Of a stretch of DNA of 42,521 nucleotides, positions 16,879-24,504 are shown in pieces; positions within the stretch are counted from its first letter, which is position 1; each line of letters starts with the position of its first letter. Source of the DNA: SAR202 cluster bacterium bin90 (lineage in GTDB: Bacteria > Chloroflexota > Dehalococcoidia > Lucifugimonadales > JADFKI01); assembly GCA_002238855.1 (NCBI GenBank), contig MPND01000032.1, positions 1 through 42,521 on the forward strand, written 5' to 3'. Under the pieces are notes generated by a model, which searched no databases, had not been told where the DNA came from, and worked only from the letters and a program-made list of their open reading frames with translations. The position numbers and the translations under genes were made by a program.

Positions 16879-18267
16879 TTGGAAGTAATCATAGGGATTG
16901 TCCTCGGACTGGCCGTTGGCGCCATAGTGGGCGCGCTTCTGATGAAGTCCAGGTCCGGCGGCGAAGGCGAAGAGTGGCGCGCTGAGGCTGAAGAGAGCAG
17001 GCTGGAAGTTACCAAGCTCCGCATCGAGTTTGAAAACTCCAACCGCCGCTTTGAGGAACTGGAGTGCGACAATGCGGATCTGTCAGCCATAGCTGAGAAA
17101 CGTCAGAACGAAGCAATCGAGTCTGACAAAGCACGCGCGGAAATTCAGGTGAGGCTGGACGCCGCGAATAAGCAACTCGCGGAGCGCGCCGACATCGAGA
17201 AGGTTCTGGGTGACCAGTTCAAGGTCATGGCGAACGAGGCGATTTCCAGCAACAACGACGTCTTCGTGAAAGCCGCCGACGAGAAAATCGGCGCTATGGT
17301 CAAGCCGCTCTCTGAGGAACTTAAGCGCATAGAGGAAGCGCGCAACAAGTCGCAGGGCGGACTGACGCAGCAGATCTCCGCGCTCATGGAAAACAGCAGC
17401 AATCTCGCGAACGAGACCCGCAGCCTGACCACGGCACTGAAGCGGCCAGAGGTGCGCGGCTCCTGGGGTGAAATTCAGCTTGAGCGAGTGGCGGAGTTGG
17501 CAGGCCTGGTGAAAGACCGCGACTACCGGTTGCAGGTCAGCGTCGCGACTGAAGGCGGAGGTTCCGAGCGGCCGGACATGGTCGTGGACATGCCGAATGG
17601 CCGCAACATCGTCGTGGATGCCAAGGCTCCGATGAGAGCATATCTCGACGCCGTCGATACATCTGATGAATCTGAACGGGAACAACTGATGGTACGCCAT
17701 GCCCAGCAGGTGCGAGAACGCGCCCGGGGACTGGCGCAGAAATCATACCAGCAGCGGTTCAACTCTCCCGACTTTGTGGTCATGTTCCTGCCCGGCGAAG
17801 TCTTTCTGCAGCCCGCGCTGGAGAAAGACCCCGAACTCCTTGACTGGGCTATGCAGCAGAAAGTTGTCATCGCCACGCCGAATACCCTCCTTGCGCTGTT
17901 GAAGACGGTCGCAATGGGTTGGCGCGAGGTGCAGCTTGCCGAAGAAGCCAGAAGAATCGGCGCACTCGGCCAGGAGCTGCACGACCGGCTGGAGACTTTT
18001 GCGGGCCACATGGTCAGCACGCGCAATTCGCTCAATAGGACCGTTGAGAGCTTCAACAGGGGAGTTGGTTCTCTGGAAAGAAATGTGCTTGTGTCCGCGC
18101 GCAGATTCAAAGATATGGGCATCTCTTCGAGCAAAGAGATACCTGAGCTGGACGAAATCACCACTCAGCCGCGTGAATTCAGGGCGGCAACCCTGCGGAT
18201 GCTCCCTGAACCGAATGGCTCAGGTGACGAACCGCTCCTCGCAGAGAATACCTCTGATGAAAACTGA
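16879..18267 (+). CDS. rmuC: RmuC family DNA recombination protein
   Basis: The 462-aa protein starts at TTG 16879, preceded by AGGAGG. An N-terminal membrane segment (VIIGIVLGLAVGAIVGALLM, about 3-22) is followed by a long coiled coil (about 35-120) and then the RmuC domain. Recognisable parts are RPEVRGSWGEIQLERVAELA, RPDMVVDMPNGRNIVVDAK with the PD-(D/E)XK-like Asp...Asp-x-Lys pattern, and FNSPDFVVMFLPGEVFLQPAL. RmuC proteins limit inversions or rearrangements at short inverted repeats. That is notable in a genome carrying many palindromic repeats, though the link is speculative. The end is 48 bases from the following ThDP gene, so co-transcription is likely. Confidence 0.95.
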   Translation: MEVIIGIVLGLAVGAIVGALLMKSRSGGEGEEWRAEAEESRLEVTKLRIEFENSNRRFEELECDNADLSAIAEKRQNEAIESDKARAEIQVRLDAANKQLAERADIEKVLGDQFKVMANEAISSNNDVFVKAADEKIGAMVKPLSEELKRIEEARNKSQGGLTQQISALMENSSNLANETRSLTTALKRPEVRGSWGEIQLERVAELAGLVKDRDYRLQVSVATEGGGSERPDMVVDMPNGRNIVVDAKAPMRAYLDAVDTSDESEREQLMVRHAQQVRERARGLAQKSYQQRFNSPDFVVMFLPGEVFLQPALEKDPELLDWAMQQKVVIATPNTLLALLKTVAMGWREVQLAEEARRIGALGQELHDRLETFAGHMVSTRNSLNRTVESFNRGVGSLERNVLVSARRFKDMGISSSKEIPELDEITTQPREFRAATLRMLPEPNGSGDEPLLAENTSDEN

Positions 18268-18315
18268 TATACTCACAAGCCGAAAAGCAAAACCACAGTC
18301 CAAAGGAGACATACA

Positions 18316-19959
18316 TTGAACGGCTACGAAGCAATGGCAAAGATACTGAAGGCGGAAGGCGTGGAATGGCTTTCCTGCTTCCCGGCGCAGCCCCTCATTG
18401 ACGCATGCTCGCGTGAGGGCATCCGCCCCATTCTGTGCAGGCAGGAGCGCGCAGGCGTCAACATGGCAGACGGGTTCAGCCGTATCAACAACGGCAAGAA
18501 GATTGGCGTATTCACGATGCAGACCGGCCCCGGCGCAGAAAACGCATTCGGCGGCGTGGCACAGGGCTATGCAGACTCCGTGCCGTTCCTCGCCATTCCC
18601 GGCGGCAACCCGGCGGCGCGTCAGGGCGTCCACCCCAACTTCGAGTCCGTTCCCAACTACCAGGGCATCACCAAGTGGGCGGCAGCCATCAACATTCCGG
18701 AGCGCATCCCCGAAATGGTCGGACGCGCGATGACGCATCTGAAGCACGGCAGGCTAGGCCCTGTGCTGCTGGAGTTCCCCGGCGATGTCGCAGCCGCAGA
18801 GTTCCCCGGAGAGCTGAACTACAAGCCCGTCGAAGTCCACAAGTCCGGCGCATCTCCCGAGGACGTGCGCGATGTCGTAGCAGCGTTGCTCGGCGCGAGC
18901 GGACCGGTCATCAACGCAGGGCAGGGCGTACTCTACGCCGAAGCGACTCCCGAACTCATTGAGTTCGCCGAGCTGACGAGTATCCCCGTAATGACCACGC
19001 TCGCTGGCAAGAGTGCATTCCCGGAGACGCACCCGCTGTCGCTGGGCACTGGCGCATCGTCCGGCACGCTCATGTGCGCCCGCTTCCTGGAGAACGCAGA
19101 CCTCGTTGCCGGTATCGGCACCAGCTTCACCATCTCCAACTTCAACGCTCCCATGCCGTCCGGAGTTACCCTCGCGCACATCACGAGCTGCGCCGAGGAC
19201 ATCAACAAGGACTATCGTGCGGACTACGGCGCGGTCGGCGACGCCAAGGTTGTGCTGCGGCAGATGATCGAAGAGGCAAAGAGCCAGATTGGCAATGCCG
19301 AGGGACGCGGCGATGTCCATGGCGTCCGCGACGAGATCAAGAAGATTCGCGACGAGTACATGGCGGAGTGGGGACCGAACTTCGTATCGGACGAGGTGCC
19401 CATCAGCCCGTACCGCGTCTTCAACGAGATGATGGCGAATGTTGACATCTCCAACTCAATCGTGACGCACGACTCCGGTTACCCACGCGAGCAGATTGTT
19501 CCGTTCTGGCCCGTAACCACGCCGCGTGGCTACATCGGCTGGGGCAAATCAACGCAGCTCGGCTACGGCCTGGGCCTTGCGCTCGGCGCGAAGATGGCGG
19601 AGCCGGACAAGACGGTCATCAACATCATGGGTGACGCTGCGTTCGGCATGGCCGGCCTGGACATCGAGACCGCCGCCCGCTCCAACATCGGCACGCTCAC
19701 CATCATCCTGAACAACGGTGTGATGACTCACTACTACGACCATTTCCCGCACGCCACCGAGCACTGGGGCAGCAACAAGCTGGGCGGCGAGTACGCGAAG
19801 GTCGCGGAGGGCCTGGGCGCATACGCAGAGCGCGTGGACAATCCCGACGAGGTTAGTCCTGCGATAAAGCGCGCCCTCGAAGCGACGCAGAACAACCAGC
19901 CCGCCGTACTCGAAATGATGACCAAGGAAGAGGAGAACATCTCCCGCTACTGGCGCTAG
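18316..19959 (+). CDS. Thiamine-diphosphate-requiring enzyme, acetolactate synthase-like (second copy)
   Basis: The 547-aa protein starts at TTG 18316 with AAAGGAG upstream. The PYR domain carries the catalytic Glu44 in CRQERAGVNMADGF, followed by TMQTGPGAENAFGG. The C-terminal PP domain has NIMGDAAFGMAGLDIETAAR and TIILNNGVM, giving the GDA...NN form of the ThDP/Mg site (Ala for the usual Gly in the third position). Only modest similarity is visible to the enzyme at 8203, so these are probably different activities. No IlvN-like subunit is adjacent. The substrate is unknown; 2-oxo-acid or acyl-CoA lyase chemistry is expected from the family. It lies downstream of rmuC. Confidence 0.9.
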   Translation: MNGYEAMAKILKAEGVEWLSCFPAQPLIDACSREGIRPILCRQERAGVNMADGFSRINNGKKIGVFTMQTGPGAENAFGGVAQGYADSVPFLAIPGGNPAARQGVHPNFESVPNYQGITKWAAAINIPERIPEMVGRAMTHLKHGRLGPVLLEFPGDVAAAEFPGELNYKPVEVHKSGASPEDVRDVVAALLGASGPVINAGQGVLYAEATPELIEFAELTSIPVMTTLAGKSAFPETHPLSLGTGASSGTLMCARFLENADLVAGIGTSFTISNFNAPMPSGVTLAHITSCAEDINKDYRADYGAVGDAKVVLRQMIEEAKSQIGNAEGRGDVHGVRDEIKKIRDEYMAEWGPNFVSDEVPISPYRVFNEMMANVDISNSIVTHDSGYPREQIVPFWPVTTPRGYIGWGKSTQLGYGLGLALGAKMAEPDKTVINIMGDAAFGMAGLDIETAARSNIGTLTIILNNGVMTHYYDHFPHATEHWGSNKLGGEYAKVAEGLGAYAERVDNPDEVSPAIKRALEATQNNQPAVLEMMTKEEENISRYWR

Positions 19960-19968
19960 ACCATACGA

Positions 19969-20003
19969 ACATCGATGTACAGGATATATAGGATAGGATA
20001 AGG
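19969..20003 (+). repeat. Left inverted border repeat of the GxxExxY gene
   Basis: Begins ACATCGATGTACAGGAT and continues through an AGGATAGGATAAGG segment. The opposite strand at 20396-20427 carries the same sequence apart from one substitution, a five-base spacer difference and an extra GGATA. Its core matches the ATCGAT repeats at 934 and 2354. Confidence 0.75.
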
Positions 20004-20012
20004 TGAGACTGA

Positions 20013-20420
20013 CTAAGGATTGGTGCGGGTAAATCGCTTGTATTCCAGTTTAGGGTTGCCAAAGTTCAAAAGTAGCCCTACTTGGATCCCGGTAGCATTC
20101 AGATAATTTATTACCTGGGCAGAGTGTTCTGGTGCGAGGGCTGACGCAGTTTTCAGCTCTACTATGACCTTTTCCTCGACCAACAAGTCGGCATAGAAAT
20201 TACCAATAGATCGCCCTCGAAAGCTGACATCAATCGGTTTCTGAGATTCAACCGAGATGCCCGCTTCTTCGAGGGCGATAATCATTGCGCTTTCATATAC
20301 GGACTCTAAGAAGCCGTGCCCTAACTCGTTGATAACATCAAAGGCGCAACCAATGACAGAGCGAGTGAGTTCGCCATGAAGAAGATTCCCACTCGCCCTT
20401 ATCCTTTTCATCCTGTCCAT
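20013..20420 (-). CDS. GxxExxY family protein
   Basis: A 135-aa protein of the GxxExxY family (TIGR04256), named for the motif seen here as G36-F-L-E39-S-V-Y42 in GHGFLESVYE. It retains a PD-(D/E)XK nuclease-like core: D78 in FYADLLVEEK and the E88-x-K90 pair in VIVELKT. The family occurs as many paralogous copies in some genomes and its function is unknown; a nuclease-related or mobile role has been suspected. The ATG start lies inside the right border repeat, so the first residues (MDRMKRIRA) are encoded by repeat DNA. The gene is bracketed by inverted repeats, which suggests a compact mobile or amplifiable unit of about 460 bp. Confidence 0.9.
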   Translation of the reverse strand: MDRMKRIRASGNLLHGELTRSVIGCAFDVINELGHGFLESVYESAMIIALEEAGISVESQKPIDVSFRGRSIGNFYADLLVEEKVIVELKTASALAPEHSAQVINYLNATGIQVGLLLNFGNPKLEYKRFTRTNP

Positions 20421-20427
20421 CGATGTT
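20396..20427 (-). repeat. Right inverted border repeat of the GxxExxY gene
   Basis: Read on the minus strand it starts AACATCGATGGACAGGATG and continues AAAAGGATAAGGG. It is the inverted counterpart of 19969-20003 and contains the start codon of the enclosed gene. Confidence 0.75.
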
Positions 20428-20435
20428 AGACTTTG

Positions 20436-21200
20436 TTAGCTCAGGTGCTTGCCGAAGAAGTCAAACATCTTGTTCCAGCCGTCAACGGCCTGCTCCTGGC
20501 GGTACGCGCCGCGGTCATAGTAGAAGAATCCGTGACCCGCGCCCTCATACATATGGAATTCGTAGTCCTTGCCGGCGGCTTTCAGCGCTGCCTCATGCTG
20601 ATCAACTTGCTCCGGCGTCGGGCTCATGTCGTCCGCGCCAAACAATCCCAGCAGTGGGCATGACAGGTCGGCCGTGTAGTCGATAGGCGCAACCGGCTGC
20701 TGTGGCGTCAGGTCGTCGGGACCCTGCACCACGCGTCCGCCCCAGCATTCCACCGCTGCGTCGAACGATGTAGAGCGGCAGGCACACAGGAAGACATGCC
20801 GTCCGCCTGAGCACGTCCCGAACACGCCCACCTTGCCGTTGGAGTATGGCAGCGAGCGGATGTAGTCGGCTGCCGCAGACATGTCGGCGACTACCTGATC
20901 GTCGGGCGCGCCGCCCTCGCCCCGCGCCATAGCCGCCACATCGTCCGGCGAACCGTGCCCGAATCGGTGATACAGGTCCGGCGAAATGGCCAGGTAGCCG
21001 TGATGCGCGAATTTGCGGGTGAAGTCGCGGTACAGCTCATCCCAGCCCGGCAGGTGGTGAATCAGCACCACCGCCGGAAACGGCCCAACGCCCAGCGGCC
21101 GCGCGAAGTAGGTGTTGATGGCGTCCCCGTTATCACCGGCAATCGTGATAGTCTCCGCTATCATCCCTTCATACTGGTCGGTCGTATAGTTATGTGGCAT
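20436..21200 (-). CDS. Dienelactone hydrolase family protein
   Basis: A 254-aa alpha/beta hydrolase. The nucleophile is Cys130 in GTCSGGR, the Cys form of the nucleophile elbow typical of dienelactone hydrolases. The acid is Asp190 or Asp191 (FGADD) and the base His223 (GAGHGFFYY). The early oxyanion region is VVLIHHLPGW. Family members open lactone rings such as dienelactone in chlorocatechol breakdown, but many act on other small esters. GGAGG lies nine bases before the ATG. It is on the minus strand immediately beyond the GxxExxY unit. Confidence 0.92.
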   Translation of the reverse strand: MPHNYTTDQYEGMIAETITIAGDNGDAINTYFARPLGVGPFPAVVLIHHLPGWDELYRDFTRKFAHHGYLAISPDLYHRFGHGSPDDVAAMARGEGGAPDDQVVADMSAAADYIRSLPYSNGKVGVFGTCSGGRHVFLCACRSTSFDAAVECWGGRVVQGPDDLTPQQPVAPIDYTADLSCPLLGLFGADDMSPTPEQVDQHEAALKAAGKDYEFHMYEGAGHGFFYYDRGAYRQEQAVDGWNKMFDFFGKHLS

Positions 21201-21507
21201 AGATGCGCCTCCTTATGTGAATGTAAATTGATGCTAATGTCGTATGGCTCCCAATCACTGCGGGGTTGGAAGCGCCACTATGGTAATGCCTAACCAGATT
21301 TGGCGCAAATACCCCGTCAACCCCAGCCACACCCGCACCGCACGCTGGAATACTCTCGCTGACATCAATATCAATACCGTTTCAGTTGTCGCCAATATCA
21401 GTAACTGTATCAACTGAGAATGCGAAGCAGCATGCAATGTAATATCCTTCCTACATTGATGATTACTGAGATGACTACTGAATCCGCTTTTTGTGAGGCA
21501 CTGCATT
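21201..21507. other. Divergent intergenic region
   Basis: About 300 bases between the dienelactone hydrolase and methyltransferase genes. No clear promoter pair or RNA was recognised. A 45-codon frame (21280-21417) has no good ribosome site and no recognisable features, so I did not call it. Confidence 0.4.
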
Positions 21508-22368
21508 ATGAGCACAGTATTTGACGCGTGGCGCGGACAGATGGAATCGCATGAACGGGAAATGGCGGCACTGCGCGGAGATGATGAAGAACAGGGGCAT
21601 GGGCACGCGCACGGCCATGGACAAGGCGAGGGCCACAAACGATTCACGTACACCAACAGGCCGCTTGACCCATTCCGCACCAACGATCCGGTGGTGAATG
21701 CGCTATCCGCCATTGTGGGCAAAGACACGGAAATCCTCGATATCGGAGGAGGGTCGGGCCGGCTGGCGATGCCCCTCGCAACGCGGGCAATGCAGGTAAC
21801 GGTGGTCGAGCCGTCCGAGGACTCAGTCGAGCTGCTGAATGCCCGCGCCAAAGACGCCGGAATCACCAATATCAAGGTAATCAACGAGGCTTGGGAGGAT
21901 GTGCATGACCCGATGGCGGACATCGTTCTCTGCTCGCTGGTGCTTCACCATGTTTTGGACGCCGCACCCTTCGTGGAAAAGCTACAAAAGCACACGAGGG
22001 ACCGTGTTGTGGTAGTGGAAATGATGGAGACTCCCGGGGCAACGGAAATGCCCTTTTACGAGCGCGTTTACGGCTCGGTGCCGACGCCGTTGCCGGGACT
22101 TCCGAAGATTCTCGAACTGCTTTGGGCACTGGAAATCTTCCCCGATGTGACCATGGTCAGCCCGGAGACCGCCGTTCTCGAAACTGACCGCGATGGCGCA
22201 CTTGATCACCTTAGGCACAGGCTTGGTGTGGAGGAGGGCAGCGAGGCAGACGAGCGCCTGCGCGCTGCTGCTGCCGACCTGCTGGTGGATACTCCCGAGG
22301 GTCTGACTGTTCGCGGCGTCGCTCCGAGGCGAAGCGCGATTATCTCCTGGAGGCCTGCACGCGACTGA
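21508..22368 (+). CDS. Class I SAM-dependent methyltransferase with His-rich segment
   Basis: The ATG at 21508 (MSTVFDAWRG) is preferred over an in-frame GTG at 21493, giving 286 aa. A His/Gly-rich stretch (GHGHAHGHGQGEGH, about residues 30-45) could bind metal ions. The methyltransferase core follows: motif I ILDIGGGSGRLAMPLA (about 79-94), the acidic end of strand 2 in VTVVEPSEDSVELL, and motif IV ADIVLCSLVLHHVLD. This is the UbiE/Methyltransf_11-like layout. The substrate is unknown. It is divergent from the dienelactone hydrolase and followed by a palindromic repeat. Confidence 0.85.
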   Translation: MSTVFDAWRGQMESHEREMAALRGDDEEQGHGHAHGHGQGEGHKRFTYTNRPLDPFRTNDPVVNALSAIVGKDTEILDIGGGSGRLAMPLATRAMQVTVVEPSEDSVELLNARAKDAGITNIKVINEAWEDVHDPMADIVLCSLVLHHVLDAAPFVEKLQKHTRDRVVVVEMMETPGATEMPFYERVYGSVPTPLPGLPKILELLWALEIFPDVTMVSPETAVLETDRDGALDHLRHRLGVEEGSEADERLRAAAADLLVDTPEGLTVRGVAPRRSAIISWRPARD

Positions 22369-22382
22369 GATCACTGTATTCT

Positions 22383-22421
22383 GTCCCTTCCCCCTTGATG
22401 GGGGAAGGTTAGGATGGGGGT
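22383..22421 (+). repeat. REP-like palindromic repeat, family B (copy 3)
   Basis: Identical over 39 bases to 881-919, with the same hairpin and GGATGGGGG tail. It lies 15 bases after the methyltransferase stop codon, a typical REP position where it could act as a transcript-end structure. Confidence 0.85.
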
Positions 22422-22541
22422 GAAAACGCCCCTCCTCATTCATTAGTGCAATTTTCTTCTTCCGAATGATGTCGGCCGTTACATCCACCGCGTGCTGTAC
22501 AATGCGCGTGTTCAATAGACTGACAGACTGGAGGCAAGCAG

Positions 22542-23300
22542 ATGCAGTTAGCACGCTTTTCGTTGAATGATCAGGTACAGTGGGGCATCGTCGAGGGCGA
22601 CGACATCCGTGCAATTGAGGGTGACCTGTACGACAACCCGCGAGCAGGTTCACGGTTGTGCGCCCTCTCGGATGCCCGACTGCTCGCGCCCATAGACGCC
22701 CACGCCAACAAGGTCGTGGCAATCGCAGCGAACTACGGCGACAAGGCGGGACGCGACGGCCCCGGCATCTTCATGAAGCAGCCCGGCACGGTGATCGGTC
22801 CCGACGACTCCATCATCTACCCGCGAATTGGCGTCCGCATAATCCACGAAGCCGAGGTCGGCATAGTCATCGGCAAGCAGGCGCGGCATGTCAGCGTCGA
22901 AGAAGCTCTCGACTACGTGCTCGGCTACACCTGCGTCAACGATGTGAGCGCGAGCGAACTGACGAACAACGATGTGGGCGCGGGCATGAGCCTGCGCTGG
23001 AAGCACTTCGATACCTTCTGCCCGCTCGGTCCCGTCGTCGCCACCGACATAGACGGCGACAGCCTACGAATCCAATGCCGCGTCAACGGAGAGACTCAAG
23101 TTGACGGCAACAGCGCGGACATGCTCTGGGGCGTCGCCGAGCTTGTAAGCTGGGTGTCCGATGTGATGACGCTCTATCCCGGAGACATCATCCCCAGCGG
23201 CTGCCCCAGCGTTGACGAGATCAACATCGGCGACACGGTAGAGGTTGAAGTGGAGGGCATCGGGATTCTGCGAAATCCGGTTGTGGCGGATAGCGAGTGA
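22542..23300 (+). CDS. Fumarylacetoacetate hydrolase (FAH) family protein
   Basis: A 252-aa member of the FAH family, metal-dependent hydrolases, isomerases or decarboxylases of beta-diketo acids and related ring-cleavage products. Metal ligands are E103 and E105 in IHEAEVGIVIG and D134 in TCVNDVSASEL. The substrate-side Lys lies in LRWKHFDTFCPLGPVV. The family's usual TGTPxGVG loop is altered to PSGCPSVD, so specificity may differ. The start has GGAGG with good spacing. A -10-like TACAAT at 22498-22503 lies upstream. With the nearby dienelactone hydrolase it suggests degradation of ring-cleavage-type compounds. Confidence 0.92.
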   Translation: MQLARFSLNDQVQWGIVEGDDIRAIEGDLYDNPRAGSRLCALSDARLLAPIDAHANKVVAIAANYGDKAGRDGPGIFMKQPGTVIGPDDSIIYPRIGVRIIHEAEVGIVIGKQARHVSVEEALDYVLGYTCVNDVSASELTNNDVGAGMSLRWKHFDTFCPLGPVVATDIDGDSLRIQCRVNGETQVDGNSADMLWGVAELVSWVSDVMTLYPGDIIPSGCPSVDEINIGDTVEVEVEGIGILRNPVVADSE

Positions 23301-23321
23301 ACCTTAAGGGTCTTCCCGCGA

Positions 23322-23483
23322 ATGAAAGAGCATGACACCAAGCTAGAACGCGAACTTGCTGATGCGCGCGAAAAGGTGCGGAAGGGCACCGCGCAAGCCG
23401 ACGCGGGAGAACTCATACCTGCCGACAAGGTATTTGGCGGGCTGCGACAGCGGCACGATGCGGCGACGAATCAGGAACTATGA
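23322..23483 (+). CDS. 53-aa antitoxin-like protein, orphan
   Basis: A small gene of 53 codons, ATG to TGA. The product has an N-terminal charged helix (KLERELADAREKVRKG) and ends in GELIPADKVFGGLRQRHDA, a pattern common in short RelB/ParD-like addiction antitoxins. No toxin gene follows on this strand; the next gene (dCTP-deaminase-like) is on the other strand. It is probably a leftover antitoxin, or acts on a toxin elsewhere. The sequence is too short for certainty. Confidence 0.5.
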   Translation: MKEHDTKLERELADAREKVRKGTAQADAGELIPADKVFGGLRQRHDAATNQEL

Positions 23484-23525
23484 CGTCTTATTATGTGCGC
23501 TGCGGACTTGCGTCATATTTTAGTT

Positions 23526-24059
23526 TCATTTGATTCCCTGGAACATGCCGGAGTATCCGTGTTCAGCCGGTTTACTCAACCGCTCCACGAGAAGCGTACA
23601 AATGGTCATCCCTGCCGTTAATTTGATCGTCCAGGGACCAAAATTGTACATCTCTAAAGTTATTCGATTATTGAATCCCGGGTCTATTTTGGGAGCTGTG
23701 ATATGAACTCCAACGCCAAGTCGAGCTAAGCGGCTTCTGCCTTCAACTCTTCCGGCTAAATCGTGCGGCAGGCCTACAACTTCTTCAGTTCGTCCAATGA
23801 TAAATCCATTTGGACTAAAGTCATAACTCTGAACACTCGACAGATCGACTTCCTCTGAATAGCGGTTCAGATGGTCTTCTACATTCAATGTCTCCGGATC
23901 TAGAGACATTCCCGAGATTGGGGCACTACTTTGTATCAAAATCTTTGAGTAAAGTTTCAGGTCGACGCAAGCGGGTTGTATGCTGTCATCATCGAATGGC
24001 TCTACGACCAATTTGCCGTTTTCTATTTCTTCCTGAATCTCTCTGCCTGATAGCAGCAT
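23526..24059 (-). CDS. dCTP deaminase-like protein
   Basis: A 177-aa member of the Dcd/dUTPase trimeric family. The signature VEGRSRLARLGVGVHIT carries S109 and R113, equivalent to the substrate-contacting residues of E. coli Dcd. The catalytic Glu aligns with E136 in NRITLEMYNFG. IDPGF follows the usual central strand. It is somewhat shorter than E. coli Dcd (193 aa) and lacks a C-terminal lid of clear type. Deamination of dCTP to dUTP is the likely reaction, but regulatory or phage-defence nucleotide-depleting relatives exist. AGGAGAGG precedes the ATG. It is the second gene of an operon with the small protein at 24102. Confidence 0.8.
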   Translation of the reverse strand: MLLSGREIQEEIENGKLVVEPFDDDSIQPACVDLKLYSKILIQSSAPISGMSLDPETLNVEDHLNRYSEEVDLSSVQSYDFSPNGFIIGRTEEVVGLPHDLAGRVEGRSRLARLGVGVHITAPKIDPGFNNRITLEMYNFGPWTIKLTAGMTICTLLVERLSKPAEHGYSGMFQGIK

Positions 24060-24101
24060 TACGCCTCTCCTGACAATAACGGCGGGCGATGGGACAGGTC
24101 G

Positions 24102-24398
24102 CTAGAGCGAAATCTCACTAAGTTCTTCCTCAGTGATGTACCATTTAGTTGTCCCGTCGTTGCCTGTCGGCAATACCACTATCAATTCCTCGCCACGTCG
24201 GCCTATCTGTTCAGCGGGTACGAAGGTCAAATCCTCGCCAAGTGACAGTGTCGGCACCATGGCCTCGAAATGCCTGTCGCCTGCTCTGAGCGTAATAACT
24301 GCTTCGTGCCCTAGCGAAGTTACTTTCACTTGCTCAGGATTCAATTTGATCAAGTGTAGTGTACGCTTCTCATCCCACACGATTCTTGATGCAACCAT
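24102..24398 (-). CDS. Small hypothetical protein upstream of the dCTP deaminase-like gene
   Basis: The ATG at 24398 has AGAGGTG at proper distance. A GTG at 24407 is part of that ribosome site and is less likely. The product is 98 aa, beta-rich and acidic: VASRIVWDEKRTLHLIKLN, EAVITLRAGDRHFEAMV, LTFVPAEQIGRRGEELIVVL and a C-terminal TTKWYITEEELSEISL. No family was recognised. It is 42 bases upstream of the dCTP-deaminase-like gene and driven by the promoter at 24449-24477, so a linked function is likely. Base composition is lower in GC than in the neighbouring GMC gene. Confidence 0.65.
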   Translation of the reverse strand: MVASRIVWDEKRTLHLIKLNPEQVKVTSLGHEAVITLRAGDRHFEAMVPTLSLGEDLTFVPAEQIGRRGEELIVVLPTGNDGTTKWYITEEELSEISL

Positions 24399-24448
24399 GT
24401 CTAACACCTCTTGATTGGTTCGTCGTAGTTGCCGTAAATGTGGACAAG

Positions 24449-24477
24449 ATTGTACCTATGCAACCTTGTGTCGTCAA
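24449..24477 (-). promoter_or_regulatory. Sigma-70-type promoter for the small-protein/Dcd-like operon
   Basis: On the minus strand TTGACG (24477-24472) and TACAAT (24454-24449) are separated by exactly 17 bases. The start of transcription would be about 44 bases before the ATG at 24398. Confidence 0.7.
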
Positions 24478-24504
24478 AACGTGGACTGGACATTTATAGA
24501 TTGT

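Noticed and set aside
21280..21417. 45-codon frame in the gap between dienelactone hydrolase and methyltransferase
   Set aside because: No ribosome site and no hydrophobic or charged pattern; composition is like non-coding DNA.
21255..21923. Minus-strand open frame over the methyltransferase start
   Set aside because: Ser-rich translation with repeated PCPWPCACPCPC, caused by the His/Gly-rich coding on the plus strand. Not a real gene.
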